Source: Bog-159 sp049520215
GTDB lineage: Bacteria > Acidobacteriota > Terriglobia > Bryobacterales > Bryobacteraceae
Assembly (NCBI GenBank): GCA_049520215.1
Contig: JBEKPZ010000050.1
Location: 1-30,098, forward strand
Length of the DNA stretch: 30,098 nucleotides
Direction: 5' to 3'
Shown here: positions 16,432 to 26,924 of the stretch, one piece after another
How the letters are laid out: each line of letters opens with the position of its first letter
Position numbering within the stretch: the stretch's first letter is position 1
Made by a program: the position numbers and the translations under genes
The notes under the pieces: generated by a model
Database searches by the model: none
What the model saw: the letters and a program-made list of their open reading frames with translations, nothing else
Told to the model about the DNA's origin: nothing

Positions 16432-17496
16432 ATGACACCTCGCGAACGCTGGATGGCAATGTTTCGGGGCGAGCGTCCCGATCGGGTTCCCTGCGATTAC
16501 TGGGGCACCGCGGAAATCACCGATCGGCTCAAGCGCGACCTCGGCTGCGCTTCCGACCGCGCGCTGTGGCAGCGGCTGGGTATCGACAAATGCGTGTTTC
16601 TGGGAGCCCGCCACCCGCGAGCGAAAGAGGACACGTGGCACCTGCCGTCGCTCTTCAGCCTGTTCGGCATCGAAACCCGCCCGATCGAATACGGCGACGG
16701 CCTGGGCGTGTATGAGGAGATCGCCAAAGCGCCGCTCGCCAACGCCGAAACCATCTCCGCTATCGATTCCTGCCCCTGGCCGGATGCGCGCGATTTCGAC
16801 TATGCGGGCCTGCGCGCCGAGTGCGCCCAGTATCATCCCGAGTATCCCGTGCTCGGCGTGGCCTACGAACCTTTCTATCTGTATTGCCGTCTGCGCGGCA
16901 TGGAGCGTGCGCTCGAGGATGTCGTGGCCAATCCGGATTTCGCCGACGCGCTGATGGGCCGCATCCACGCCTTGTTCGAAGCCATCGTGTGCAACAGCAT
17001 CGAGGCCGCCGGCGACCTGTTTGACTTCGTCTATGTCGCCGAGGACCTGGGCACGCAGGAATCGCTGCTGATGAGCCCCCGCGCGATCCGGCGCTTCATT
17101 CTGCCGTGGCTGGCCCAAATGGCCGAAATCGCGCACGCGGCCGGAAAGCTGGTCTTTCATCACGACGATGGCGCGATTCGGCCTTTGCTGCCCGACTTGC
17201 TGCGGATCGGCATCGATGTCCTGAACCCTATCCAGTGGCGATCGAAAGGTATGCAGCGGGAAGCACTGGCTCGCGACTTTGGCGCAAGCGTCGTATTCCA
17301 CGGCGGTGTCGACAACCAGCACACGCTCCCGTTCGGCAGCCGCGAAGACGTGCGCCGCGAGGTCGGCGAGAACATCCGGATCTTCCGCCAGTCGAAAGGC
17401 TATGTGGTGGCGCCCTGCCACAACTTGCAATCCAATACCCCTACCGAAAACGTGGTGGCTTTGTACGAGGCCGTGGAGGAGTTTGGCCGATGCTGA
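16432..17496 (+). CDS. Uroporphyrinogen decarboxylase (URO-D) family protein
   Basis: A 354-residue TIM-barrel protein of the URO-D superfamily, which also contains methylcobalamin:coenzyme methyltransferases. It opens with MTPRERWMAMFRGERPDRVP, the typical N-terminal block. KLVFHHDDGAIRPLLPDLLRIGIDVLNPIQ and VFHGGVDNQHTLPFG form the barrel loops, and the C-terminal ENIRIFRQSKGYVVAPCHNLQ closes the active site. The spacing and sequence are those of the environmental URO-D-like group rather than of HemE, so heme synthesis is not proposed. It overlaps the following GH8 gene by 7 bases, so the two are co-translated. Members near sugar genes are common but have no settled function. Confidence 0.88.
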   Translation: MTPRERWMAMFRGERPDRVPCDYWGTAEITDRLKRDLGCASDRALWQRLGIDKCVFLGARHPRAKEDTWHLPSLFSLFGIETRPIEYGDGLGVYEEIAKAPLANAETISAIDSCPWPDARDFDYAGLRAECAQYHPEYPVLGVAYEPFYLYCRLRGMERALEDVVANPDFADALMGRIHALFEAIVCNSIEAAGDLFDFVYVAEDLGTQESLLMSPRAIRRFILPWLAQMAEIAHAAGKLVFHHDDGAIRPLLPDLLRIGIDVLNPIQWRSKGMQREALARDFGASVVFHGGVDNQHTLPFGSREDVRREVGENIRIFRQSKGYVVAPCHNLQSNTPTENVVALYEAVEEFGRC

Positions 17497-18730
17497 AGCT
17501 TCTTCTACTCGGTTGTGTCCCTTTCCTTGCACAGGGACAGCACGCGGGCGCCGTCGTCACGGGCCATAATCGGAACCTGTTCGCAGAGGCCGGCGTGCCG
17601 AAGAAGAAAGTGGCGAAGAAGCTCGACGCCGCCTTCCAGCAACTATTCCACGGCGATCCGCAAACCGAGGCGATCTACTATGCCGCCGGGAGCAACGCGA
17701 ACGGCGAACTCGCCTATGTGACCGACGTGGCGCACCACGACGTGCGCACCGAAGGCATGTCGTACGGCATGACGATCGCCGTCCAAATGGGCAAGAAGGC
17801 CGAGTTCGACGCGCTCTGGAACTGGTCGAAGACGTATATGTATCACGCCGGAGCGGACCATCCGGCGCGCGGTTTCTTCTCGTGGTCGATGAAGACGGAT
17901 GGCACGCCGAACGACGAGACGCCGGCCCCGGACGGCGAAGAGTATTACATCATGGCGCTGTACTTCGCCTCCGGGCGCTGGGGCAACGGCGCTGGGATCT
18001 ACAATTACCGGGCGGAGGCCGACCGGCTGCTGACCGACATGTTGCATCGCGAGGTTGTGCGCGGCCGGACCAGGCGGGGGCCGTATGCATGCGGCAACAT
18101 GTTCGATGAGAAGGCCAGGATGGTGCGGTTCGTGCCGGGGTTGGACCGGAATGGCTTCACCGACCCGTCTTACCACCTGCCCGCTTTCTACGAGTTGTGG
18201 GCGCAATGGGGACCGGCGGCTGACCGTAAGTTCTGGGCCGAAGCGGCCACGGCCAGCCGCGATTTCTTCCAGAAGGCGACCAATCCGGTAACCGGCCTGG
18301 CGCCGGACTGTGCCAACTTCGACGGCACGCCGTACAGCTTCAGACGGAACGCCGGCGCCTCCAATTTCCGCTACGATGCGTGGCGTACGGCGATGAACTG
18401 GTCGGTGGACTGGCGTGGTGGGCGAAAGACGAGCGCGAGCGGGAACTGAGCGACCGCCTGCAGGCCTTCTTCGCGTCGAAGGGCATGGAGACCTACGGCA
18501 GCCTCTACACGCTGGCGGGCGAGCCACTGAACGCGGCGCACAGTGCGGGCTTGATTGCCACCAACGCCGTGGCCAGCCTGGCCGCGACCAATCCGCGTGC
18601 CAAAGAGTTCGTTAAGGCGTTGTGGGATTCGCCCATCCCTTCGGGAAAAGAGCGCTATTTCGATGGGACGCTTTATCTGCTCTCGATGCTGCATGTGAGC
18701 GGGCGCTTCCGCGCCTGGGCAGCGAAGTGA
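17490..18730 (+). pseudogene. GH8 glycoside hydrolase, Rex-like exo-oligoxylanase, frameshifted
   Basis: The gene encodes a GH8 enzyme similar to reducing-end xylose-releasing exo-oligoxylanase, which trims xylo-oligosaccharides. A short signal peptide (MLKLLLLGCVPFLAQG) is followed by the (alpha/alpha)6 barrel. Likely catalytic residues are Glu88 (RTEGMSYGM), Asp148 (APDGEEYYIMALYFAS) and Asp225 (GFTDPSYHLPAFYELW). After NWSVDW (ending 18413) the frame shifts and runs to TGA 18447. The next frame resumes exactly with AWWAKDERERELSDRL and continues to LHVSGRFRAWAAK, stop 18728-18730. Adding one G to the GG before CGTGG would restore a 413-residue enzyme. GGAGGAG (17475-17481) lies 8 bases before ATG 17490. 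The lesion may be genuine or a homopolymer sequencing error. Confidence 0.85.
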
Positions 18731-18948
18731 TTCGTCCGGAAGCCGGCCAAAAGCGGCATTAATATAGTTGATGGCACCAGATCCACCCGTTGAACGCCTG
18801 CCCTGGTGGTAAAATAATTGGGTAGTCACGCTATGGCCTGAAAAACCTCGAAGACGCAAGTCCCATTGGCAATAGAAGGAATTGATCGGACGGGTTTTGG
18901 CGCGCGTTATCGTGACTGACATGTGTTACTCCTTGAAGAACCGAGCAA

Positions 18949-19494
18949 ATGGAGAAAGAACAGATACACAAGGCGTTCACGCGATTGGGAGAAATTCTTC
19001 GTGATCGCCGGGTAACTGGAGAAGTCGATGTGTTCGGGGGCGCTGCGATAGTACTGGGCTTCGATTTTCGGAGAGCAACGCAAGATGTAGACTCCTTGGT
19101 AACTAGTGGCCACGGGCAAGTCATGCAAGCGGCGCAGGAAGTAGGAAAAGAACTACACTTACCTCCAAACTGGCTCAATGAACAGGCCAGCATTTATCTT
19201 TCCAAGCACAGGGATTTTTCATTGTTCAAGATGTATCCGTCCGAAGGGCAGTTCGGATTGCGAGTTTTGTTGGCAAAACCGGAATACGTCTTAGCGATGA
19301 AACTACTGGCCTTTCGTCTCTACGCTGCCGACGTAGACGATATCAAGCATCTGGCAGTTCGCCTACATCGAACTTCCGCAGAAGATCTGCTGTCGCTATT
19401 GAAACATTATTACCCGAACGAACAAATTACACCAGAACGTGTGCTTCAAGTCACCGAACTCGCAAGGAAACTCGATGCGCCCTCAAAGTCTTAA
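18949..19494 (+). CDS. Nucleotidyltransferase-like protein (DUF6036/AbiEii-like)
   Basis: A 181-residue protein with the minimal nucleotidyltransferase signature: VDVFGGAAIVLGF (GG pair) followed by TQDVDSLV (D-x-D). LLAKPEYVLAMKLLAFRLYAADVDDIKHL matches the helical part of AbiEii/DUF6036 proteins. Such proteins often form one half of toxin-antitoxin-like pairs. The next gene starts 20 bases before this one ends. Codon use is clearly AT-richer than in the flanking genes, a sign of horizontal arrival. Which partner would be toxic is not evident from sequence. Confidence 0.75.
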   Translation: MEKEQIHKAFTRLGEILRDRRVTGEVDVFGGAAIVLGFDFRRATQDVDSLVTSGHGQVMQAAQEVGKELHLPPNWLNEQASIYLSKHRDFSLFKMYPSEGQFGLRVLLAKPEYVLAMKLLAFRLYAADVDDIKHLAVRLHRTSAEDLLSLLKHYYPNEQITPERVLQVTELARKLDAPSKS

Positions 19495-19897
19495 GGAGGC
19501 TATTGAACGTATCTTGCTGGCGGGTGAGGAAGAACGGATTGCGATAGCGGAATTCTTGGACGAGTTCTACCTTCATTACGGACACACAGAACAGTTGCAA
19601 ACGATGATAGATGCCCCACCGCCAGTCTCTGGTAGGCAGCCTCTTGATGCGTATGTTGGCGCTATAGGAGAGCATCTAGCACGGCGATGGGGATTGACTA
19701 TACCGTTTTGGGTGGAAGATGAATGCCGTTTCCTCGATACACCAATATTCGCTGACGACTTGCAACTGATGAAGCCGATTTTGCTGCGAGATAGCCCGAT
19801 TGCTTTTCGCCGTCGTTTGATTTTTACCGAAGCTGAACCGTTACGCAGGGGGCGGTTCCCCACCGAACCAGCCGGATTCACATACTCGTCGTTTTGA
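19475..19897 (+). CDS. Uncharacterised partner of the nucleotidyltransferase
   Basis: A 140-residue soluble protein with no assigned function. The N-terminal part is an amphipathic helix (SLKEAIERILLAGEEERIAIAEFLDEFY). The C-terminal part holds PFWVEDECRFLDTPIFADDLQLMKPILLRDSPIAFRRRLIFTEAEPLRRGRFP. The block SPxAFRRRxIF followed by an acidic and then basic tail is, from memory, a recurring feature of genes next to DUF6036 nucleotidyltransferases. ATG 19475 is chosen for AAGGAAA about 6 bases upstream and for the 20-base overlap with the previous gene. The overlap suggests translational coupling and a two-component module. Confidence 0.65.
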   Translation: MRPQSLKEAIERILLAGEEERIAIAEFLDEFYLHYGHTEQLQTMIDAPPPVSGRQPLDAYVGAIGEHLARRWGLTIPFWVEDECRFLDTPIFADDLQLMKPILLRDSPIAFRRRLIFTEAEPLRRGRFPTEPAGFTYSSF

Positions 19898-19918
19898 GCC
19901 GAAAAGCGATAGGTGCAG

Positions 19919-19958
19919 GAGCCTGAAAAGGCGGCTGCGGCCAAGATCGGCCGCCCTC
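19919..19958 (+). repeat. Double-hairpin intergenic repeat, copy 4
   Basis: GAGCCTGAAAAGGCGGCTGC is followed by the stem GGCC/GGCC around AAGATC and the tail GCCCTCC. The left arm of the first hairpin is degenerate (only GCCT/AGGC pairs). The right half matches the copy at 2051-2091 nearly base for base. Confidence 0.7.
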
Positions 19959-20010
19959 CAACTGCCCCAACCGTGCGATCATCGTGCCATGACCGTTCGT
20001 TTCCCGGGCG

Positions 20011-21315
20011 TTGCTCCTGGCGCTGATCTCCGGCGCCTCCGCGCAGAACTGGCCTTCGTTCCGCGGACCCGCGGCTTCCGGCGTCGCCGACCACCAGAAT
20101 CTTCCCGTGAAATGGGACGCCGCGCGCGGAACCCACATCCAATGGACCGCTGCCGTGCCGGGGCTCGCGCATTCGAGTTCTATCGTCTGGGGAGATCAGG
20201 TCTTCGTCACCACCGCCGTCAGCAGCCGGCCGGACGCCTCCTTCAAACGCGGCCTGTACGGCGAGGGCGATGCTTCCGACGACGTCAGCCCGCAGCAGTG
20301 GAAGGTGATCTGCCTCGACCGCCAGAGCGGCAAGATCGTGTGGGAGCGCACAGCCTACGAGGGCGTGCCGAAAGAAAAGCGCCATATGAAGGCCACCTAC
20401 GCCAACTCCACGCCGGCAACCGACGGGAAAGTGGTAATCGCCTTCTTTGGGTCGCAGGGCCTCTATGCGTTCGATCTGGCTGGCAAACTGCTGTGGAAGC
20501 GCGATCTGGGAAAACTCAACGTGGGTGCTTACGACCTGCCGGAGTACGAGTGGGGCACGGCCAGTTCGCCGATCCTCTATGAGGACAAAGTGATTGTACA
20601 GTGCGACCAGCAGAAAGGCTCGTTCCTGGAGGCTTTCGACAGCCAGACGGGCCGCACGGTTTGGAAAGCCGAGCGTGACGAACTGCCGTCCTGGGGTACG
20701 CCGGCGGTCTATCGGGGGACCGCGCGAACCGAACTGGTTACCAACGGTTCGAATTTCGTCCGGGGATACGATCCATCGACGGGCAAAGAACTGTGGCGTC
20801 TGGGCGGAAGCTCCAAGATCACCGCGCCCACGCCGGTCTTCGCCGATGGCCTGATCGTAGTGGCCAGCGGGCGCAGGCCGGAAGCACCGATCTTCGCCAT
20901 TCGCACCGGAGCCTCCGGCGACATCACCGGCGATATGCGCTGGGTGGCGTGGCAGAAGCAGCAGCGCGGCCCCTACATGCCGACTCCGCTCATTTACGGC
21001 GGCTATCTCTACGTGCTGGGCAACGCAGGGGTCTTCGATTGCTACAGCCTGGCAACCGGGGCTGAGATCTACCGCGAACGCATTCCGCACCAGGGGTCCG
21101 GATTCAGCGGTTCGCCAGTCGCTTCCGACGGCAAGATCTACCTGCCGAGCGAAGATGGCGACGTCTTCGTGGTCAAAGCCGGCCCGCATTTCGAGTTATT
21201 GCAGAAGAACGAAATGGGCGAGCCCCTTATGGCCAGTCCGGCAATTTCCGGCGGCTTGCTGCTGGTGCGCACCCAGCATCATTTGTGGGCGATCGGTGCG
21301 AAAGGGGCGTTCTGA
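20011..21315 (+). CDS. Exported PQQ-type beta-propeller protein, 5' end probably frameshifted
   Basis: A 434-residue outer beta-propeller protein with PQQ-like blades: WKVICLDRQSGKIVWER, LYAFDLAGKLLWKRDL, LEAFDSQTGRTVWKAE, VRGYDPSTGKELWRLGG and CYSLATGAEIYRE. The mature part starts QNWPSFRGPAASGV, as in many planctomycete and acidobacterial propellers. No dehydrogenase active site is seen, so a scaffold or sensor role is more likely than PQQ-enzyme activity. The in-frame start is TTG 20011, which leaves a stunted signal peptide. ATG 19989 is one frame away; skipping one base in CCCGGG (20003-20008) would give MTVRFPALLLALISGASA, a perfect signal peptide. An extra base there, real or an error, is likely. 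Confidence 0.8.
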   Translation: MLLALISGASAQNWPSFRGPAASGVADHQNLPVKWDAARGTHIQWTAAVPGLAHSSSIVWGDQVFVTTAVSSRPDASFKRGLYGEGDASDDVSPQQWKVICLDRQSGKIVWERTAYEGVPKEKRHMKATYANSTPATDGKVVIAFFGSQGLYAFDLAGKLLWKRDLGKLNVGAYDLPEYEWGTASSPILYEDKVIVQCDQQKGSFLEAFDSQTGRTVWKAERDELPSWGTPAVYRGTARTELVTNGSNFVRGYDPSTGKELWRLGGSSKITAPTPVFADGLIVVASGRRPEAPIFAIRTGASGDITGDMRWVAWQKQQRGPYMPTPLIYGGYLYVLGNAGVFDCYSLATGAEIYRERIPHQGSGFSGSPVASDGKIYLPSEDGDVFVVKAGPHFELLQKNEMGEPLMASPAISGGLLLVRTQHHLWAIGAKGAF

Positions 21316-21371
21316 ATGGGGGTTTCGCGAATCGCCGACGCGAGCGCGACCTGACCGTGGCTGGAGTTGGC

Positions 21372-22412
21372 TCACAGGATTAACAGAAATCCGTGGCTCT
21401 CGTAGGATGCACCTTGATAAGATCCCGCGATCACGCCGCTGTCATTGATGCCGACCGCGAAGGTTGCGATCGCGCCGGGAATGCTAAATGTGTACACGAC
21501 TCCGGCAGGGGTCCGAGCAAAGCCGTGGTACGTAAAGCTTGCATCCTGGTAAGACCCGACAACGGTGCCGTTGGAGTTGACGCCGCTCGGCTGGGTGCCG
21601 GTCGCTCCGGCAACATCGAACGTGGTAAGTGAGCTGCCCAGTTGCCAGAGAAAGCCCTCAGTGTTTCCTTGGAAATACGAGCCCACCACTATGTCGCTAT
21701 TATTGATGCTCAACGCGGGCGGGAAAAAGCCGAAGTTGTTACCCGGCACGTCGAAACTGCGCCACTCGCCCCCAATACCCCGAACGAAGCCGTGCGAGTT
21801 GTAATTGACATCCGCGTATATGCCTGTAACCGTGCCATCCTTGTTGATGCCCGTCGCGTAGGTGTACGTCGATGCGGGAGCATCGATCGTGATGAGCGAG
21901 CCAACCGCGGTTCTTAGAAATCCATGCATTACACTCCCATCGAAGTAAGGACCGGCGATGATGCCGGAATCGTTGATGCCGATAGGGTTTCCCGAGGAGG
22001 ACGGGAACGTTCCGGGCACGTCGAAGGTGATCCAATCGCCACCCGGAGTCCGCAGGAAGCCGTGTTGGCTGGTGTCGGAATAGTTGCCGGCCACTGCGCC
22101 AGCGGCGTTGATGCTGCTGGGGTAAATGTTCTGCGACCCAGGAGCGTCGAAGGTTACAAAGCTGCCGTCCATGCCGCGAAGAAAACCATGGCCCCCGTTC
22201 GCATCGGCGTAAAACCCGGTAACGGTGCCGCTGTTATTGATGCTGGTGGGATACGTCTGAGTGGCTGCCGGGCCGTCGAAGAGGATCAACTGCACCGGGC
22301 GGTCCCTGTCGCCTCCTAGCCGGGGCCTCAGTTGGGCGTGCGAACTGGGTAGGGGTTGCGCAACTGCGGCGACGAAACAGGCAAGCGAAGAAAGAAGAGT
22401 GCGTCGGACCAT
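21372..22412 (-). CDS. Exported HAF-repeat protein
   Basis: A 346-residue secreted protein of unknown function. A signal peptide (MVRRTLLSSLACFVAAVAQPLPSSHA) is followed by seven tandem units of about 43 residues. Each carries INxSGTVTGxY, HGFLR and TFDVPG elements, the pattern of extracellular HAF repeats, which should fold as a beta-propeller. ATG 22412 is preferred over the longer frame because GGAGGT lies 7 bases upstream and the signal peptide starts there. It converges with the PQQ-propeller gene and lies downstream of the GH127-like gene on the same strand, separated by a hairpin. Confidence 0.88.
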   Translation of the reverse strand: MVRRTLLSSLACFVAAVAQPLPSSHAQLRPRLGGDRDRPVQLILFDGPAATQTYPTSINNSGTVTGFYADANGGHGFLRGMDGSFVTFDAPGSQNIYPSSINAAGAVAGNYSDTSQHGFLRTPGGDWITFDVPGTFPSSSGNPIGINDSGIIAGPYFDGSVMHGFLRTAVGSLITIDAPASTYTYATGINKDGTVTGIYADVNYNSHGFVRGIGGEWRSFDVPGNNFGFFPPALSINNSDIVVGSYFQGNTEGFLWQLGSSLTTFDVAGATGTQPSGVNSNGTVVGSYQDASFTYHGFARTPAGVVYTFSIPGAIATFAVGINDSGVIAGSYQGASYESHGFLLIL

Positions 22413-22438
22413 CGAATTTACCTCCAGTGCTCGAACTC

Positions 22439-22470
22439 GGCAGGCCACGAAAAACGATGGCCTGCCCCAC
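22439..22470. repeat. 9-bp perfect hairpin with GCCCCAC-type tail
   Basis: GGCAGGCCA (22439-22447) and TGGCCTGCC (22458-22466) form a perfect 9-bp stem around a 10-base A-rich loop, followed on the plus strand by CCAC. It lies between two minus-strand genes. It could end the upstream GH127-like transcript, although no T run follows on that strand. Confidence 0.6.
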
Positions 22471-22519
22471 AGCGAATCTGCTGTACGGTTATTTCTTGGA
22501 CACTGCACTTACACCTAAA

Positions 22520-24397
22520 CTATACTCCGGAATCTCCATTACGAGCCGCACGGTAGCGCAGCCAGACTGCGAAGATGGCCTGCTCGTGGCGTGCCATCTC
22601 GGAAATGGGGCGCAGTGTGACGTGCTCGACTCCAGTGAATCCGCCGTGCGTATAACTGACGTCCAGTTGCGGCAGGCTCCGCAGCGAGACGACCGCCGGC
22701 GACTGCGGAAGGAAGATCAGGTTGTCCTCCCAGGGTTCGCCGAAGAACAGGGCATCGTGATGTTCGTCGACGCCCATCAGCCACGGGCCCCAGTGCAGCG
22801 CCGCCTCCACGGCTTGATCTCCCAACGCATTGGGTGGAACCACGCGCCCGTCTCGCAGAACCAGGCGCAGAAGGGAGGGGAACTGCACTTCGATTTTGTC
22901 CCCCGCCTGCCAGACTCGCTCCACCTGCGCGTACCCGCCCGCTGCCTTCGCCTCGATCGGCTTGCCGTTCAAGGCCAGCACGATGGGCCTGGACCACGAG
23001 GGCTGGCGCAGAGCCAGTATCCGCGGCTTGCCGTCGGCCTTCCGGACAGATACGGTGAAAAACGCCGCCGGCTGTGGCCGCTGGACTATCGCTCCTTGTG
23101 CCAGTGACAGACCGATTTCGCCGTCGGACCAATCGCAATCTTGAAAGAGGTTAACCCGGAGCGTTCTGCCGCTAGCCGTAACGATCGAGTTCAATACGTC
23201 CGGAAACGCCCGGTAGCCGTGCATGGTGCAGCACCACCAGGCGCGGTCCACATTCGCGGCGGGCTTGAAGCCGCGCTCGAAGGTGACCCGGCTCCCGAAG
23301 TCGCCGCTTGGGAATTGGTTGGGAAGCAAGCCGTTCAGCAGACAGCGCTCGGCGCGCTCCAGATAGTCTAAGTTTCCAGTGGCCCGCCATAGTTGCAGGC
23401 TCAGGCGCAGGAAGTCGGCGTGGCCGCAGCCTTCGTCCCGCGGGTCCGCGCCGGAAGCCGCAACCAGCTTCCTTTTGTCTCCCGGCGTCTGCCAGCCGAA
23501 ATACTCGAGCACGCTGCCGTAGACGGTGTAATCCGGAGAGCCGATCAGATCCCGGTATTTCTCTTCGACATCGCGAAGCTGTTCCGCCTGCCCGGTGGCC
23601 GCAGAGAGCATCGCCTCGCCGCGCAGTGTGGTCAGGTAGCCGTGCGCATGCTGGATTCCGCGCGGCTCCAGCAACGGAATGATCGAAGCCGCGTTTCCCA
23701 GGTACTTGGGGTCCTTGGTCGCCGCCGCCAACAGCACCAGGCCTTCAATCAACTGGGTGAAGCAGATAAATCCCGAGGCCCCCTGCCCCGCCAATCGCTT
23801 CTGCACTTCGGGTAGAGCGGTTTGCCGCTGCACGTTGGTCAAAAAGTCCCCGAGCCGGCGCGCGGATTCCAGTATCTCCGGCTGGGGATGCGTGCGGTTG
23901 TACTCCAGCAGGCCGACCAGCAGCCGTCCATTGCCCCACAGCAGCGCCATGTGCTCGGGCCCGATGGCGTCAGCGGTAAATACCAGGGAAGGGTCGCCGA
24001 AGCGTCCGTCGCTCCTCTGATATTGGAGAAGCGAATGCACCAGCGATGGCAGTTCGTTGTTCTTCTCCGGCACCGGCCAGACAGCCAAGGCGCCGATATA
24101 ACGCCCGGACGCATCGCCGCTGTAATCGCTGAACCGGCGCGGTGGTTTCAGCGCCACGTCCGCCAGCACGAATTCGGGCGTGAAGGCGGGCGTTTTCCCG
24201 CTGACAAAACGGCGGGCGGTCATCGCCAGCCGTTCCGCGAGTTCTCCGGAAGGTGTGACGGTTAACTGCGGGACACGTTCGACTGTTACGGGCTGGCCGC
24301 GCAGGATGCGGGCAGCAACAGCCGCAGCCGACGATTGCAGCATGGCGCGGCGCGTGATCGCGCGAGCGTCACGATTGTGCCGATTTTCTTGTCGCAT
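22520..24397 (-). CDS. Tat-exported GH127-like beta-L-arabinofuranosidase (DUF1680)
   Basis: A 625-residue glycoside hydrolase. The N terminus ITRRAMLQSSAAAVAARIL (14-32) is a twin-arginine signal. The fold is the (alpha/alpha)6 barrel of the DUF1680/GH127 family, which removes terminal beta-L-arabinofuranose from plant hydroxyproline-rich glycans. The family's zinc and nucleophile site is visible as Glu322 and Cys324 (DEGCGHADF) and the Cys pair 389-390 (AWWCCTMHGYRAF), corresponding to E338, C340, C417 and C418 of HypBA1. A C-terminal beta-sandwich follows from about 400. ATG 24397 is chosen to keep the RR motif; GGGAGG upstream is unusually distant. The exact substrate within the GH127/142/146 clan cannot be fixed. 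Confidence 0.88.
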   Translation of the reverse strand: MRQENRHNRDARAITRRAMLQSSAAAVAARILRGQPVTVERVPQLTVTPSGELAERLAMTARRFVSGKTPAFTPEFVLADVALKPPRRFSDYSGDASGRYIGALAVWPVPEKNNELPSLVHSLLQYQRSDGRFGDPSLVFTADAIGPEHMALLWGNGRLLVGLLEYNRTHPQPEILESARRLGDFLTNVQRQTALPEVQKRLAGQGASGFICFTQLIEGLVLLAAATKDPKYLGNAASIIPLLEPRGIQHAHGYLTTLRGEAMLSAATGQAEQLRDVEEKYRDLIGSPDYTVYGSVLEYFGWQTPGDKRKLVAASGADPRDEGCGHADFLRLSLQLWRATGNLDYLERAERCLLNGLLPNQFPSGDFGSRVTFERGFKPAANVDRAWWCCTMHGYRAFPDVLNSIVTASGRTLRVNLFQDCDWSDGEIGLSLAQGAIVQRPQPAAFFTVSVRKADGKPRILALRQPSWSRPIVLALNGKPIEAKAAGGYAQVERVWQAGDKIEVQFPSLLRLVLRDGRVVPPNALGDQAVEAALHWGPWLMGVDEHHDALFFGEPWEDNLIFLPQSPAVVSLRSLPQLDVSYTHGGFTGVEHVTLRPISEMARHEQAIFAVWLRYRAARNGDSGV

Positions 24398-24436
24398 TTG
24401 TTTGGGTGCAGCCTCCCGGGGGCTTAATTAGCCGCT

Positions 24437-24498
24437 GCCGGCCTACGGCCGGTGGACCGGCGAGGGCGCCGGTCCGCAGGCGAGGGCGCCTGCCCCAC
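24437..24498 (+). repeat. 62-base palindromic intergenic repeat, copy B
   Basis: It aligns with 11385-11446 over 62 bases with four differences. Its last hairpin is GCAGGCG/CGCCTGC where copy A has GCGGGCG/CGCCCGC, so a base pair has changed on both arms. It lies between the divergent GH127-like and maeB genes. Confidence 0.85.
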
Positions 24499-24523
24499 GT
24501 TTCGGGCGTTTCGGCACCCCCAT

Positions 24524-24551
24524 TTCACACTTCAGGATAAAACACTATAAT
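24524..24551 (+). promoter_or_regulatory. Sigma-70-like promoter of maeB
   Basis: TTCACA (24524-24529) and a perfect TATAAT (24546-24551) are 16 bases apart. Transcription near 24558 would give a short leader with TAAGGAG (24564-24570) placed 6 bases before ATG 24577. Confidence 0.6.
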
Positions 24552-24576
24552 ATGCCTGTAGCGTAAGGAGCCTGGC

Positions 24577-26870
<2,294 letters not shown>

Positions 26871-26874
<4 letters not shown>

Positions 26875-26900
26875 CCTTCCTAGTACCAATGGTTGATAAT
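26871..26900 (+). promoter_or_regulatory. Sigma-70-like promoter of the transpeptidase gene
   Basis: TTGACC (26871-26876) and GATAAT (26895-26900) are 18 bases apart, each one base off consensus. The -35 box overlaps the maeB stop codon. A start near 26907 leaves about 18 bases before ATG 26925, with no clear Shine-Dalgarno sequence. Confidence 0.55.
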
Positions 26901-26924
26901 AGCGGCTCTAAGCCTTAAACCGAT

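Noticed and set aside
16432..17496. Assignment as hemE (heme biosynthesis)
   Set aside because: Sequence blocks fit the environmental URO-D-like/methyltransferase group, and the overlapping gene is a glycoside hydrolase with no heme genes nearby.
18411..18449. Programmed frameshift in the GH8 gene
   Set aside because: There is no slippery heptamer or downstream pseudoknot signal; loss of one G from a G run is simpler.
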